Below, piece after piece: positions 35,785-45,452 of a stretch of DNA of 64,000 nucleotides. Below the pieces are notes generated by a model. The model had not been told where the DNA came from. It was given only the letters and a program-made list of their open reading frames with translations, and did no database searches. This stretch comes from Acidovorax delafieldii (GTDB taxonomy: Bacteria; Pseudomonadota; Gammaproteobacteria; Burkholderiales; Burkholderiaceae_C), in contig NZ_VJWE01000012.1 in assembly GCF_007993815.1 (NCBI RefSeq), positions 124,001-188,000 on the forward strand. The letters run 5' to 3'. Within the stretch, counting starts at the first letter, position 1; each line of letters starts with the position of its first letter. A program made the position numbers and the translations under genes.

Positions 35785-38157
35785 TCAAGGCCGCACCAGC
35801 CGCAGCGGCTCGCCCACGCTCGCCTTCACCACATCGTCGCGGTGGAAGGGCAGGGTATGCCAGCGCTTGGCCGAGAACTCGCGCATCTGGTCGTTGGCGT
35901 GGGGCGATGCGGGGTTGGTGGACTGGCCATAGGTCAGGATGGCCTGGGCCACTGGGCCCTTGGCGTCGAACGTCACGGTCTGCACATAGCTGGTGCCGTA
36001 GTCGATGCGCAAGCCTGCCTTGTTGATGGGCGCGGGCTCCTGGCGGCCCAGGTTGTTGAGCACGCCTTCAAACTCCTCGCCGCCGTGCAGTGCAATCGCT
36101 TCTTCGGTGATGGCGGGGCGCTGCACGCTGCCCAGCGTGGCGTCGAGCGTGTAGCCGCTGGTGCGGATGGCCTTGACGGCGCCGTCCAGCGCCTCCCACA
36201 CCTTGGCGGCGGTGGCGGCGTCCTCCATCTTCAGGCCTGCAGGGGTGGCCACGGGCTGTTGCGCATCGAAGGGCACGCGGTGCACGCCGGGGATGTTGCG
36301 CGCGGTGCGCCAGAACTCGCGGAACACATGGGCGCCGCGTGCCTCAACGTTATTGCGGCGGTCCCAGCCTTTCAGCGCCGCGCAGCCGTCACGGGATTCG
36401 GCCGTGGGGGCCTTGTCACACGCAGCCAGCAGGTCGGGCACCACCACCTGGGCCATGAAGTTGCGGTTCTCGAACAACTGGCCCTGGATGGCCTGCAGCG
36501 TGACCTTGCCCCGGCCGAGCATTTCAGGAATCTCGGCCAGACCGGCGCGGGTGCGTGGCCGGGTCAGGCTGGCGTCGCCCACCAGGGGCGAGATGCCCTC
36601 AAACTTCTGGCCGGGGTGGGTGTAGACAAAGCTGTCGTTGCTGTTGTGCACCCAGTCCGTGCGGAAGGCCACGGGCATGCGGCCGATGGGGATGAGCCCC
36701 GGCACGGGCGATGCGCTGTCGCGGCGCCAGTCGCAGTCAGCGCGTGATCCGTTCAGCACCACCAGGCCGGCAGCGGCGCGCAGCGCGGCGGCGGGCTGGC
36801 TGGGTGCGCAGCGGGCGAGCTGGGCGGCATCCACATCGGGCACCACGCTCACGTCGGCATACATGGCCTGGCCGCTGCGGTCGGCGGCCAGCGTGTTCAC
36901 CCAGGGCAGACCCAGGTTGGCATGCGCCTTGTGCAGGTCCTGCACCGAGCGGGCGCGGGCAAAAGCCAGGGCCGCATCCATCATTCGGGTGTTGCCGGAG
37001 TTGGCGTCGCGCAGGGCGTAGGCGGTCTTGGCGTTCCAGGTCAGGCCCGCGCGGGGCACCACCACCAGCGGGCCCCAGCGGGTGGACCACACCGTGTGCT
37101 CTTGCGTCTGCAGCTTGCCATCCGGGCCGGGGATCTGGGCGTTGACCTTGCGGGTGGTCATCTTCTCGGGCTTGCCGTCCACCAAGTAGGTGGTGGGGTC
37201 GCCCTCGGCCAGCGTCACTTCGTAGAAGGTGAAACGCTTGCCGGTGGACACCGTGTGCGACCAGGCCACGTCCTTGTTGAAGCCGATGGAGACCATGGGG
37301 TAGGTGCCAATGCCCACGCCCATCACGTCCATCTGGCCGGGCATGGTCAGGTGCATTTCATAGAAACGGTTGGGGCCGCTCCACGGGAAGTGCGGGTTGC
37401 CCAGCAGCATGCCGCTGCCGTTGGCCGTCACGTCCTTGCCAAAGGCCCAGGCGTTGGAGCCCAGGGGCGAGTCGAGCAGGCCCACGTCGCGCAGCGCCTG
37501 CGCGGCATCGGCCAGGTTCACTGCAGAGGCGGGCGCCTGCGCGGCCTTGGCGGCGGGTGGCTGGGCGCCTAGCATGCCATCGGCCAGCGCAGCAATACCG
37601 GCCTGCACGGCCACCACCTCGGCCATGCGGCGGTATTGGGCCAGGGTCATGGGCTGCACCCAGGGCTTGCCCCGGCAGGCATCGGGCAGGGTGGCGGCGT
37701 TGTCGGCCAGGAAGCGGTTGTAGCCCGCCACATAACCACGCGCCAGGGCCTGCGTTTCGGCACTGGTCTTGGCCCAGGCGCGCTCCAGCATGGCGTCGTC
37801 CATGTGGGCGGCCATGAAGAGGTCGATCTGCGCATTGGGGATGTAGCGGCGGCCCAGCAGCCCGATGGTCTGGGCGCCGAAGGTGCTGCTGCGCTGGCCG
37901 CGCGCGGTCACGAGCTGGTCGGCCGTCATGCAGACGTTGTCCTGCGCATAGGCATAGGCCACGCCGTAGGCCAGCGATTCGGGGTCGTTCGCGGTGATGT
38001 GCGGAATGCCGTAGGTGGTGCGCTCAATGGTCACGCTGCGGTCTGTGCCTGCAGCGCCTGGCTGGCTGGCGCAGCCCGCCAGAAAGAGGGCGGTGCAGGC
38101 CGCGGCCAGGGTGGTCAGGGCCATCGAGAGACCGCGATGGGTTGAGGGTTCGTGCAT
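35785..38157 (-). CDS. Lipoprotein Ntn-hydrolase, penicillin/AHL acylase family
   Basis: A 790-residue exported amidase. The signal ends in a lipobox LAGC with C29 as the lipidated residue. The alpha-chain region has VTIERTTYGIPHITANDPES. The linker ends at LLDSPLGSNAWAFGKD, where S234 would be the nucleophile freed by autocleavage at G233/S234. The beta chain has NPHFPWSGPNRFYEMHLT and GFNKDVAWSHTVSTGKR. This is the PvdQ/aculeacin acylase type, which hydrolyses N-acyl amides and sometimes acyl-homoserine lactones. A second in-frame ATG at residue 12 could be the true start. Divergent from a GlxA-type regulator; substrate unknown. Confidence 0.88.
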   Translation of the reverse strand: MHEPSTHRGLSMALTTLAAACTALFLAGCASQPGAAGTDRSVTIERTTYGIPHITANDPESLAYGVAYAYAQDNVCMTADQLVTARGQRSSTFGAQTIGLLGRRYIPNAQIDLFMAAHMDDAMLERAWAKTSAETQALARGYVAGYNRFLADNAATLPDACRGKPWVQPMTLAQYRRMAEVVAVQAGIAALADGMLGAQPPAAKAAQAPASAVNLADAAQALRDVGLLDSPLGSNAWAFGKDVTANGSGMLLGNPHFPWSGPNRFYEMHLTMPGQMDVMGVGIGTYPMVSIGFNKDVAWSHTVSTGKRFTFYEVTLAEGDPTTYLVDGKPEKMTTRKVNAQIPGPDGKLQTQEHTVWSTRWGPLVVVPRAGLTWNAKTAYALRDANSGNTRMMDAALAFARARSVQDLHKAHANLGLPWVNTLAADRSGQAMYADVSVVPDVDAAQLARCAPSQPAAALRAAAGLVVLNGSRADCDWRRDSASPVPGLIPIGRMPVAFRTDWVHNSNDSFVYTHPGQKFEGISPLVGDASLTRPRTRAGLAEIPEMLGRGKVTLQAIQGQLFENRNFMAQVVVPDLLAACDKAPTAESRDGCAALKGWDRRNNVEARGAHVFREFWRTARNIPGVHRVPFDAQQPVATPAGLKMEDAATAAKVWEALDGAVKAIRTSGYTLDATLGSVQRPAITEEAIALHGGEEFEGVLNNLGRQEPAPINKAGLRIDYGTSYVQTVTFDAKGPVAQAILTYGQSTNPASPHANDQMREFSAKRWHTLPFHRDDVVKASVGEPLRLVRP

Positions 38158-38295
38158 GGGTGGGTGTCTCCGTTTGTGTGGGCCCGCAACGCAGGGCCAT
38201 GGCTGCGGGGCGCTGTCGTCGCACGGTCATGCTACTGCCCGGTAACACTGCAAGGCGGTGGCGGTTTGGCCACAAAGGGTGGCAAGATCGCCACC

Positions 38296-39393
38296 ATGCC
38301 CACTGCCAAAACTGCACTGCCGTCCTGCCTGAACGTGGGCATCCTCTGGGGGCACGGCAGCATTGCCAGCACCGCCGCCGCTGCGGTGGATGCCCTGCGC
38401 GCCATGAACATGCTGGCGGCGATGCGCCCAGGGGGCGCGCAGCCCGTGGTGCGCTGGTTGTGGCTGCAGATGCCGCACGAGCGCGACGCCACCCCACCGC
38501 CAGTGCCCGGCGCTGAACTGGGCTCGGAGCCCCTGGATGTGGTCGTCCTCCCCGGCTGGCTGGTCCCTACCGGGCCGCAGTTGCGTGAGATCAGTCGGCG
38601 CTACAGCGAGCACTTTGGCGCCATGCTGCGGGGCCACCTGCAGCGGGGCGGGCGGGTGGCGGCGCTGTTCAACGGGTCCAGCCTGCTGGCGCACTGTGGC
38701 TTGCTGGCTGGGCGCAAGGCGGCGCTGCCGTGGGTGTTTGCGCCGTCCATCGTGCTGCAGTCCAGCGAGAGTGGGGCAAGGACGGCCGATGTGGCCGAGG
38801 TGGCCTGGCAGCGGGAGCGAACCTGGCAGCGTGACGGTGCCCTGTGGACCACCGCATCCCTGCAGGACACCCTGGCAGCCATGCTGGACCTGCTGGCCCA
38901 GACACCGGCGGCCGAGCTGGCGCAGGCCGCATCGCACGCGCTGCTGTTTGACCCGCAGCGCCAGCTGACCGCCACCACTGCCATGGAAACCCCCACGGGC
39001 CACCCCCTGGCTGCGGGCGCGCTGGAGCAGGCGCGGCGCTGGCTGCAGGACCACCGCAACGAGCCCTACAGCCTGCAGGCCACGGCCCGCGCCGCCGCCA
39101 CCAGCCCGCGCAGCTTGCTGCGCTGGTTTGCCCAGGTGCATGGAGAAACACCGCAGGACTACCTGCACCGGCTGCGCATTGCCCAGGCCCAGGCGCTGCT
39201 GCAGACCACCTACCTCACGGTGGACGATGTGGCGCAGCAATGCGGCTACAACGACACGGGCAGTTTTCGCAAGGTGTTCACCCGCGTGGCCGGGGTGACG
39301 CCAGGGGCGTACCGCCAGCGCTTCAAGCTGCGCACATCGCGCAAGCAGTGGTTGGGGCGGCAGGGGCTGCCTGGCACCGACGGGCCGGTGTAG
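38296..39393 (+). CDS. GlxA-type AraC regulator (DJ-1/PfpI plus HTH)
   Basis: A 365-residue transcription factor with an N-terminal DJ-1/PfpI-like domain (SCLNVGILWGHGSIASTAAA, LDVVVLPGWLVPTGPQL) that lacks an obvious catalytic cysteine elbow. A C-terminal AraC double helix-turn-helix is clear (LQATARAAATSPRSLLRWFA; YLTVDDVAQQCGYNDTGSFR; then VAGVTPGAYRQRFK). ATG 38296 is taken because the domain starts there; upstream open frame lies in the promoter region. It is divergent from the acylase gene and might control it. Confidence 0.88.
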   Translation: MPTAKTALPSCLNVGILWGHGSIASTAAAAVDALRAMNMLAAMRPGGAQPVVRWLWLQMPHERDATPPPVPGAELGSEPLDVVVLPGWLVPTGPQLREISRRYSEHFGAMLRGHLQRGGRVAALFNGSSLLAHCGLLAGRKAALPWVFAPSIVLQSSESGARTADVAEVAWQRERTWQRDGALWTTASLQDTLAAMLDLLAQTPAAELAQAASHALLFDPQRQLTATTAMETPTGHPLAAGALEQARRWLQDHRNEPYSLQATARAAATSPRSLLRWFAQVHGETPQDYLHRLRIAQAQALLQTTYLTVDDVAQQCGYNDTGSFRKVFTRVAGVTPGAYRQRFKLRTSRKQWLGRQGLPGTDGPV

Positions 39394-39460
39394 CCGGGCC
39401 CACGGCCATTCGCTGTCTCTGGTGGGTGTCTGCGCCAGTGCTGGCGGCGATAATGCTCAA

Positions 39461-39520
39461 TTGCTATTGAATCAATAGCTGCCCAGGCATGCTGGACTAG
39501 CACATCATGCCGTTTTGATT
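39461..39520 (+). repeat. Dispersed 58-bp element, copy C (upstream of the methyltransferase)
   Basis: Reads TTGCTATTGAATCAATAGCT, then GCCCAGGCATGCTGGACTAG, then CACATCATGCCGTTTTGATT. It lies between convergently unrelated genes, 32 bases before the next start codon. CAGGCATG is shared exactly with copy A. Confidence 0.75.
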
Positions 39521-39551
39521 CTGAAATTGTTTTTTGCCAGCCCTTTTCTCC

Positions 39552-40520
39552 ATGCAAGCCCTGCTCGACGCCATTGCCTCCATGCCCCTGCCCACCGACG
39601 CCCAGCGCGTCTTCCACGGCCGGGGTGGGCTGTTTCCGGGCTGCGAGCAGTGGGTGCTGGATGCGTATCCGCCAGTGTTCGTGCTGACGAGCTTCGCGCC
39701 GGCCAGCGATTCCGAACTGGCGACCATCGGCGAGGCGCTGCAGGCACGCTGGTCCCAGATTGCGCCGGAAGGCCAGCCGCTGAACTGGGTCTTCCAGCAC
39801 CGGGGCGAGGCCTTGCGCATCGAGGGGCGCAGTGAAACCCGCCTGATGGCAGGTGCGGTGCTCGACCCCCATGTGGTCACCGAAGCGGGCGTGCGCTACC
39901 GCGTGCATGTGCTGCGCGGCCAGAACCACGGCCTGTTTCTGGACATGGCCGCAGGCCGCCAATGGGTGCGCAACTATGCCGCAGCGCGCAGTGCAGACCG
40001 CTACGGGCTCAAGGTGCTGAACCTGTTTGCCTACACCTGTGCGTTTTCGGTGGTGGCGCTGCAGGCGGGCGCCAAACAGGTGGTCAACGTGGACATGAGC
40101 CACGGCGCCATCGGCATCGGGCAGCAGAACCACCAGCTCAACGGCATCACCACGGGCGCCGCCTTCTTGCCGCACGATATCTTCAGCAGCTGGGGCAAGA
40201 TCAACCGCAGCGGCCCTTACGGCCTGGTCATCGTGGACCCGCCCAGCTACCAGAAGGGCAGCTTTGTCGCCACCAAGGACTACGCCCGCCTGATGCGCCG
40301 GCTGCCCGACCTGCTGGCCCCCGGCGGCCACGCGCTGTTGTGCCTCAATGCGCCAGAGCTGGGCTTGGCCTTCTTGCAGGACCAGATGCAGGAGCTGGCG
40401 CCCGATCTGCGGTTTGTGGAGCGCGTGGCCAATCCCCCCGTGTTTGCCGATGTGGAGCCGGAGCGGGCGCTGAAGGTGCTGCTGTATGCCGCTCAGCCCC
40501 TGCCAGTCCCTCTGCCGTGA
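39552..40520 (+). CDS. RlmI-like class I SAM-dependent methyltransferase
   Basis: A 322-residue methyltransferase of the RlmI/YccW type that modifies 23S rRNA cytosine or a related RNA. SAM-binding motif I is KVLNLFAYTCAFSVVALQAG (about 155-174), followed by the acidic residue in VVNVDMSHGAIG. The catalytic motif IV is VIVDPPSYQKGSF. LAPGGHALLCLNAPELG follows. ATG 39552 is preferred over an in-frame TTG at 39534. The N-terminal PUA domain of long RlmI is missing, which suits the shorter subgroup. Target nucleotide is not proven. Confidence 0.85.
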   Translation: MQALLDAIASMPLPTDAQRVFHGRGGLFPGCEQWVLDAYPPVFVLTSFAPASDSELATIGEALQARWSQIAPEGQPLNWVFQHRGEALRIEGRSETRLMAGAVLDPHVVTEAGVRYRVHVLRGQNHGLFLDMAAGRQWVRNYAAARSADRYGLKVLNLFAYTCAFSVVALQAGAKQVVNVDMSHGAIGIGQQNHQLNGITTGAAFLPHDIFSSWGKINRSGPYGLVIVDPPSYQKGSFVATKDYARLMRRLPDLLAPGGHALLCLNAPELGLAFLQDQMQELAPDLRFVERVANPPVFADVEPERALKVLLYAAQPLPVPLP

Positions 40521-40728
40521 TGTTCGGGACTTCTTGGCCGGAAAGCTACGCGTAAAGGCACCGCCGGGTCGGGGGAGTCTTGCGCAAATAGTGGCGGCTT
40601 TGGCGGGAGCTTCTGATATTCTGCGCGCTGCTTTCTGGCTTGCATCTGCACATCCTGAATTTCTGCATCCGCCTGCCGCCGTCGTCGCATGAGCGCTGAG
40701 CGCTTTACAGGCTTGCCTTTATCTTTTC

Positions 40729-41244
40729 ATGGTCAGATTCTTTCTCATTTTCATTGCGGTCCTGGCCGTTCTTTTCCGCATTGACATGCTCGATGAGGTG
40801 CAACGGGTCGCCATTCAACCCTGGACCGGCCTCCTCGCAAGCGCCAGCGCAGCGTTGATGAGTCCACTCGATGCCGATGTGGTGCACCATGGCCGGATCC
40901 TCATGAGCAAAGCCACTGGATTTGCGGTATCCATAGAGGCTGGCTGCAACGGCGTGGAAGCCGCGATCATCCTGATCGCAGGCATGATTGCCTTTCCGTC
41001 CCAGTGGAAACACAAGCTGGTCGGCATTGGGATAGGCATTGCCGCCGTGCAGGTTGTCAACCTGTTGCGCATCATCAGCCTGTACTACCTGGGCAAGTGG
41101 AACATGACGGTTTTTGAGTTCGCCCACCTGTACCTCTGGCAGGCGCTCATCATGCTGGATGTGCTCGTGGTCTGGATGCTCTGGATTCGCTGGATTGCCA
41201 AGCAACAACCTTCGTCTGCACCGGTGGTCAACCATGCGGCTTAG
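40729..41244 (+). CDS. xrtH: Exosortase H (XrtH)
   Basis: Membrane transpeptidase predicted to cleave and sort surface proteins bearing an IPTLxxWG-CTERM tail. The 171-residue product has about five spans and the invariant residues C73 (EAGCNGVEA), R114 (NLLRIISLYYLG) and H133 (EFAHLYLWQ), the exosortase triad. Small size and these motif forms indicate the H type. Its last 11 bases overlap the next gene, its usual partner. No protein in the window ends in a recognisable CTERM sorting signal, so its substrates lie elsewhere. Confidence 0.9.
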   Translation: MVRFFLIFIAVLAVLFRIDMLDEVQRVAIQPWTGLLASASAALMSPLDADVVHHGRILMSKATGFAVSIEAGCNGVEAAIILIAGMIAFPSQWKHKLVGIGIGIAAVQVVNLLRIISLYYLGKWNMTVFEFAHLYLWQALIMLDVLVVWMLWIRWIAKQQPSSAPVVNHAA

Positions 41245-41848
41245 TTCGGTCGGGCGATTCTTGCTGGTGGCTATCGTCAGCCTGCTATGCCTCATGCCGG
41301 TGTGGTACTACTTTGCACCGCAGCTCGCCAAGCCCGTGTTTTTCATGGCCGGTGAGACCGCCACCATGACATTCCAGTGGGCGCAAAGTTATGACACCAA
41401 GGAGTCGGTGGGCGTGCTGAACACCGCGCTCAAGGTGGTTTCCGTGCAAAACGGCCAGTACCGTTCAGGCAAGCTCGCTCCGATGGTGGATTACCGTCTC
41501 TGGGGTTACGGCATCGTGATTTTTTGGGCATTGGTGATAGCGTCGATGCCAAAAGGCTGGGGAACCAAGCTGCTCATCGGTTCTTTAGCCATGCTGCCCA
41601 TCCAGGCAATCAACGTCGGTTTGCAATGGTGCAACGATGTCTTTAACAGAGCCGGCCCCGAGGTTCTGGCACAGACCCGCGCGCCAGAGTGGATCGCCGA
41701 TGCAGTGGCGTTTTTCTACCATTTCAACCTGTTCATATTCACCGCATTGGCGCCAGTCATGCTGTGGCTATGGCTTGACAGGGCCTTCCTGGCCAAGCTG
41801 CACGCACAAGCGCGGGCGGCAGCTGCCGTTCATCGCGGCACGGTGTAG
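41234..41848 (+). CDS. Exosortase H-associated membrane protein
   Basis: A 204-residue membrane protein starting at ATG 41234, which overlaps the end of xrtH. Hydrophobic spans are near residues 7-28 (FLLVAIVSLLCLMPVWYYFA), 95-112 (GYGIVIFWALVIASM), 117-135 and 170-190 (FNLFIFTALAPVMLWLWLDR). Proteins of this size directly after xrtH are seen in other Comamonadaceae and are presumed to help the sorting system. No catalytic motif is visible. Confidence 0.75.
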   Translation: MRLSSVGRFLLVAIVSLLCLMPVWYYFAPQLAKPVFFMAGETATMTFQWAQSYDTKESVGVLNTALKVVSVQNGQYRSGKLAPMVDYRLWGYGIVIFWALVIASMPKGWGTKLLIGSLAMLPIQAINVGLQWCNDVFNRAGPEVLAQTRAPEWIADAVAFFYHFNLFIFTALAPVMLWLWLDRAFLAKLHAQARAAAAVHRGTV

Positions 41849-41951
41849 CGTTGGCTTGCCGGTAGCGGGCTGGGGGGTGGCCATGAAAGCCTGTCCGCAC
41901 GTACCGGCGCCATCAAGGTCGGCTCTTTGAACCGGCTCTTGGAACAGGTTC

Positions 41952-42455
41952 TTAAAACACCCCCATCCCCAGCCCTGCCGCCATGGCCTCACCCAGCGCC
42001 CGGCAGCGCTCCAGGTGGCCCGGTTCAATCTGCTTGGGAGCCAGGATGGCTTCGGGCGTTTGCGCGTGGGTGCAGACGATCAGCGGGTCCGCCACCTGCC
42101 TGAGGCGCCAGCCCGTGGCGATGCGTGCGATCTGGCGTGCGGCATTGGTTCCGTCGCTGCCGGCGCAGACCAGGGTGGCGTAGGGGCGGCCATTGATCTG
42201 GTCGAGCGCCGCGTAGTAGGTGCGGTCAAAAAAATCCTTGAGCAGGCCGCTGACAGCTGCAAGGTTTTCTGGGGTGGCAAACAGATAGCCGTCCGCCGCC
42301 AGCACATCGGCGGCCTGGGCCTGGGGCGCGGCCAGCAGCCGCACCTCCACGCCGCTGTCGGCTGCCACCGCTCCCGCGCAGGCCGCGTCCACCATCTGCC
42401 GGGTGCCGCCGGTGTGGGAGTGGTAGACGATCAGCAAGGTTTTGGCAGAGGTCAT
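41952..42455 (-). CDS. Flavodoxin-like NAD(P)H-dependent oxidoreductase
   Basis: A 167-residue flavodoxin-fold protein. The FMN phosphate loop is YHSHTGGTRQMVDA (about 11-24), GYLFATPENLAAVSGLLKDF carries the second flavin loop, and LVCAGSDGTNAARQI the third. This fits small flavin reductases or flavodoxins that shuttle electrons in the cytosol. Monocistronic, convergent with the exosortase pair. Partner unknown. Confidence 0.85.
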   Translation of the reverse strand: MTSAKTLLIVYHSHTGGTRQMVDAACAGAVAADSGVEVRLLAAPQAQAADVLAADGYLFATPENLAAVSGLLKDFFDRTYYAALDQINGRPYATLVCAGSDGTNAARQIARIATGWRLRQVADPLIVCTHAQTPEAILAPKQIEPGHLERCRALGEAMAAGLGMGVF

Positions 42456-42607
42456 GGGGGCAGCATAGAGGCAGCGGTACTGGCAGCGAAGCAGGGCGCG
42501 TCACCGAACGGGTTTCTACCACCCTGCAGCGTTGCCTGGCGGCGACTTGCACAGCGCTTTCGATGCCAGAATCGGCGGCTGTCAAACACTGAAATGCCCG
42601 CTGCCTC

Positions 42608-45412
42608 ATGACCCTGATGCCTGCTGTGTCTTCATGGCTGCAGACCACACGCTCGCGGCTGACCTTGCTGTTTGGCGGCACGGCAGTCGTGGCGGGGCTG
42701 GCGATTGGCTTGGTGGCCGACCAGGTGCTGACGCGGCACCTGACCGAGCTGAGTGGCCAATCACTGGTCAGTGCCAGCCAGCCCATCGCGCTGGCGCTGG
42801 CCCAGGGCATGCAAGAGCGTGAGCGCGAGATCGCGTTGCTCAGCTACCTGCCCATGCTGACCCGTGACGACGGCTACGCACCCCAACTACAAGCGCACCT
42901 GGAGCAAATCCGCCAGTCCTACCCGTTTTACTCCTGGATTGGCGTGACCGACGTGCAGGGCGTGGTGCAGGTGTCCACCGGGAACCTGCTGCAGGGCCAA
43001 AACGTGTCGCAGCGCCCCTGGTTCAGCGCGGGCCAGCAAGGGCCCTATGTGGGCGATGCCCACGATGCGGTGTTGCTGGACAAACTGCTGCGCGCACCCG
43101 GCAGCCCGGTGCCTCTGCGGTTCATGGACTATGCGTCGCCCGTCCGGGGACAGGACTCGGTACTCAAAGGCGTGGTGTCGGCCCATGTGAACTGGGCCTG
43201 GGTGCAGGACATCATTCGCCGCGCCACACCGCAGTCTCCGATGACAGGCGGGCTGGAGGTTCTGCTGGTGAACAAGGATGGCGTCATCAACACCGCAGGT
43301 GCGGTCGAGCAGCCCCGTGCGGCGCTGCCCATTCTTCCGTCGCAGGGTACGTTCCAGGTCATGTCCTGGGGCGATGACCCCAAGGAGACCTACCTGACTG
43401 CCGTGGTGCCGGTGCGCGCACAGACAGTCACGGACCTGGGCTGGATGCTGGTCACGCGGCAGCCGCTGGAGATGGCGCTTGCGCCCATCAACCGCTTGCA
43501 CACGCTGCTCGCGCTGCTGCTGGGGCTGATGGCGGCCCTGCTGGTGGCTCTGGCCTACTGGGCGGCGCGGCGCTTTAGCCAGCCCGTGGAGCGGCTGGCC
43601 GAGGCGGCTCGCCAGGTGCAGGCCTCGGGCCAGGTGGCGGCGCTTGATTTTGAAATGGACACGGTGGAGTTCCAGCATCTGCGCTCCGCCCTGCAGAACA
43701 TGACCCAGGGCCTGATAGACGGCAAGGCCGCGCTGGAGCAGGCCAACGCCGAGCTGGAGCATCGCGTGATCGAGCGCACCCAGGCCCTGCAGCAAAGCGA
43801 GCAGCGCTACCTGTCGATTCTCGAAGACCAGACCGAGATCATCTGCCGCTTTGACGCCAACAACCGCATGACGTTTGTGAACGATGCGTTCTGCAGGCTC
43901 TTTCATCTGCGCCGCGAGGATGTGCTGGGGCGGGTATGGTCGCCCATCGTGTACCCGGACGATTTGCCCTTGGTCACACAGAAGCTCGCCGCCATCCACT
44001 CTCGCAATCCGGTGGTGGTGATCGAAAACCGCGTGGTGTCGGGCGATGGTTCCATCCGCTGGTGCCAGTTCAGCAACCGTGCGCTGTTTGATGATGCGGG
44101 GCAGCTGGTGGAGTGGCAGTCTGTGGGGCGCGACATCACCGAGCGCCGCCAGCTGGAGGCCGAGCTGGCACAGGCCTCAGAGCAATTCCAGGACCTGTAT
44201 GACCACGCGCCCTGCGGGTACTACGCGCTGGACCGCCAGGGCAAATATGTGCACCTGAACCTGCTCACCCTGCAGTGGCTCGGCCTGCCGCGCGAGGAGG
44301 TCATCGGCAAGCTGGGCCCCGCAGACTTTTTTGATGACGAGGGCAAGGCGCTGTTCACCGCGTGTTTTCCGGTGTTCTTGCAAACGGGCAAGATCGGACC
44401 GCTGGAGTTCAACCTGTGTGGCCGTGGCGGCGTCCAGCGGCGGGTGAGCGTGTCGTCCACTGCCATCCTCAATGCGCAGGGCGACTATGTGATGAGCCGC
44501 TCCATCATGTACGACGTGAGCGAGCTGCACGCCGCGCGCCAGCAGCTGCACACCCTGAACCTGGAACAGCAGGCGATGCTGGACAACGACCTGATCGGCA
44601 TTGCCAAGGTCAAGGACCGTGTCATCGTCTGGCGCAACCCCGCGCTGGAGCGCATCTTTGGCTATGCGCCCGGCACGCTGCAGGGGCGCACGACGGAAGA
44701 GATGTATGTGGACCAGGAGGACTTTCTGGCTTTTGGCCGCGATGCCTACGCGGTGCTGGCCTCGGGCCAGCACTACCGGCAGCAGCGCCGCATGCGCAAG
44801 GTGACGGGAGAGATCGTGTGGATCGACGTCAATGGGGTATTGCTGGAGGGGCAGGGCGAGTCGCTCTGGCTCATGCAGGACATCACCGCCATGAAGCAGT
44901 ACCAGGAGCAGGTGGAGCACATCGCCTTCCACGATGGGCTCACCCACCTGCCCAACCGGCTGCTGCTGGCCGACCGCATGGCCCAGGCTTTTGCCCTGAG
45001 CGACCGCACCCAGACCCAGGCGGCAGTGTGTTATCTCGATCTCAACGGCTTCAAGCCCATCAACGACCGCTACGGGCACGACATGGGCGACGAGGTGCTC
45101 AAGGTCACCGCCCGCCGCCTGCTGAAGCAGGTGCGGGGCAACGACACGGCGGCCCGCATCGGTGGTGACGAATTTGTGCTGGTGCTCACCGCCGTGAAGG
45201 ACCCGGCTGAGGTGGACCAGGCGCTGCGCCGGGTGATGGCGGCCATCGAGCAGCCCATCGATCTGGGTGAGGGCCGCGTGGTGAGCGTGTCGGCCGCCGT
45301 CGGCACCGCCCTTTACCCCCGCGACGGCACCACCACGTTCGAGCTGCTGCGTGCGGCGGACCAGGCCATGTACGCCGACAAGGGGCATGTGTCGGCCGAG
45401 CGCAGCTTGTGA
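42608..45412 (+). CDS. Diguanylate cyclase with Cache and PAS sensor domains
   Basis: A 934-residue membrane-anchored enzyme making cyclic di-GMP. An N-terminal span (about 15-35) and a second near 290-315 enclose a periplasmic double-Cache domain (YPFYSWIGVTDVQGVVQVST). A HAMP-like segment, then three PAS domains (about 395-515, 520-640, 650-770), leads to a C-terminal GGDEF domain. The active site GGDEF is intact at 852-856, and an RxxD inhibitory site (RGND) sits five residues before it. No EAL domain. ATG 42608 is chosen. The periplasmic ligand is unknown. Confidence 0.93.
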   Translation: MTLMPAVSSWLQTTRSRLTLLFGGTAVVAGLAIGLVADQVLTRHLTELSGQSLVSASQPIALALAQGMQEREREIALLSYLPMLTRDDGYAPQLQAHLEQIRQSYPFYSWIGVTDVQGVVQVSTGNLLQGQNVSQRPWFSAGQQGPYVGDAHDAVLLDKLLRAPGSPVPLRFMDYASPVRGQDSVLKGVVSAHVNWAWVQDIIRRATPQSPMTGGLEVLLVNKDGVINTAGAVEQPRAALPILPSQGTFQVMSWGDDPKETYLTAVVPVRAQTVTDLGWMLVTRQPLEMALAPINRLHTLLALLLGLMAALLVALAYWAARRFSQPVERLAEAARQVQASGQVAALDFEMDTVEFQHLRSALQNMTQGLIDGKAALEQANAELEHRVIERTQALQQSEQRYLSILEDQTEIICRFDANNRMTFVNDAFCRLFHLRREDVLGRVWSPIVYPDDLPLVTQKLAAIHSRNPVVVIENRVVSGDGSIRWCQFSNRALFDDAGQLVEWQSVGRDITERRQLEAELAQASEQFQDLYDHAPCGYYALDRQGKYVHLNLLTLQWLGLPREEVIGKLGPADFFDDEGKALFTACFPVFLQTGKIGPLEFNLCGRGGVQRRVSVSSTAILNAQGDYVMSRSIMYDVSELHAARQQLHTLNLEQQAMLDNDLIGIAKVKDRVIVWRNPALERIFGYAPGTLQGRTTEEMYVDQEDFLAFGRDAYAVLASGQHYRQQRRMRKVTGEIVWIDVNGVLLEGQGESLWLMQDITAMKQYQEQVEHIAFHDGLTHLPNRLLLADRMAQAFALSDRTQTQAAVCYLDLNGFKPINDRYGHDMGDEVLKVTARRLLKQVRGNDTAARIGGDEFVLVLTAVKDPAEVDQALRRVMAAIEQPIDLGEGRVVSVSAAVGTALYPRDGTTTFELLRAADQAMYADKGHVSAERSL

Positions 45413-45452
45413 CCATTCTTGGGCCGCTGCTCACCAACGGCACCAATGGGCA

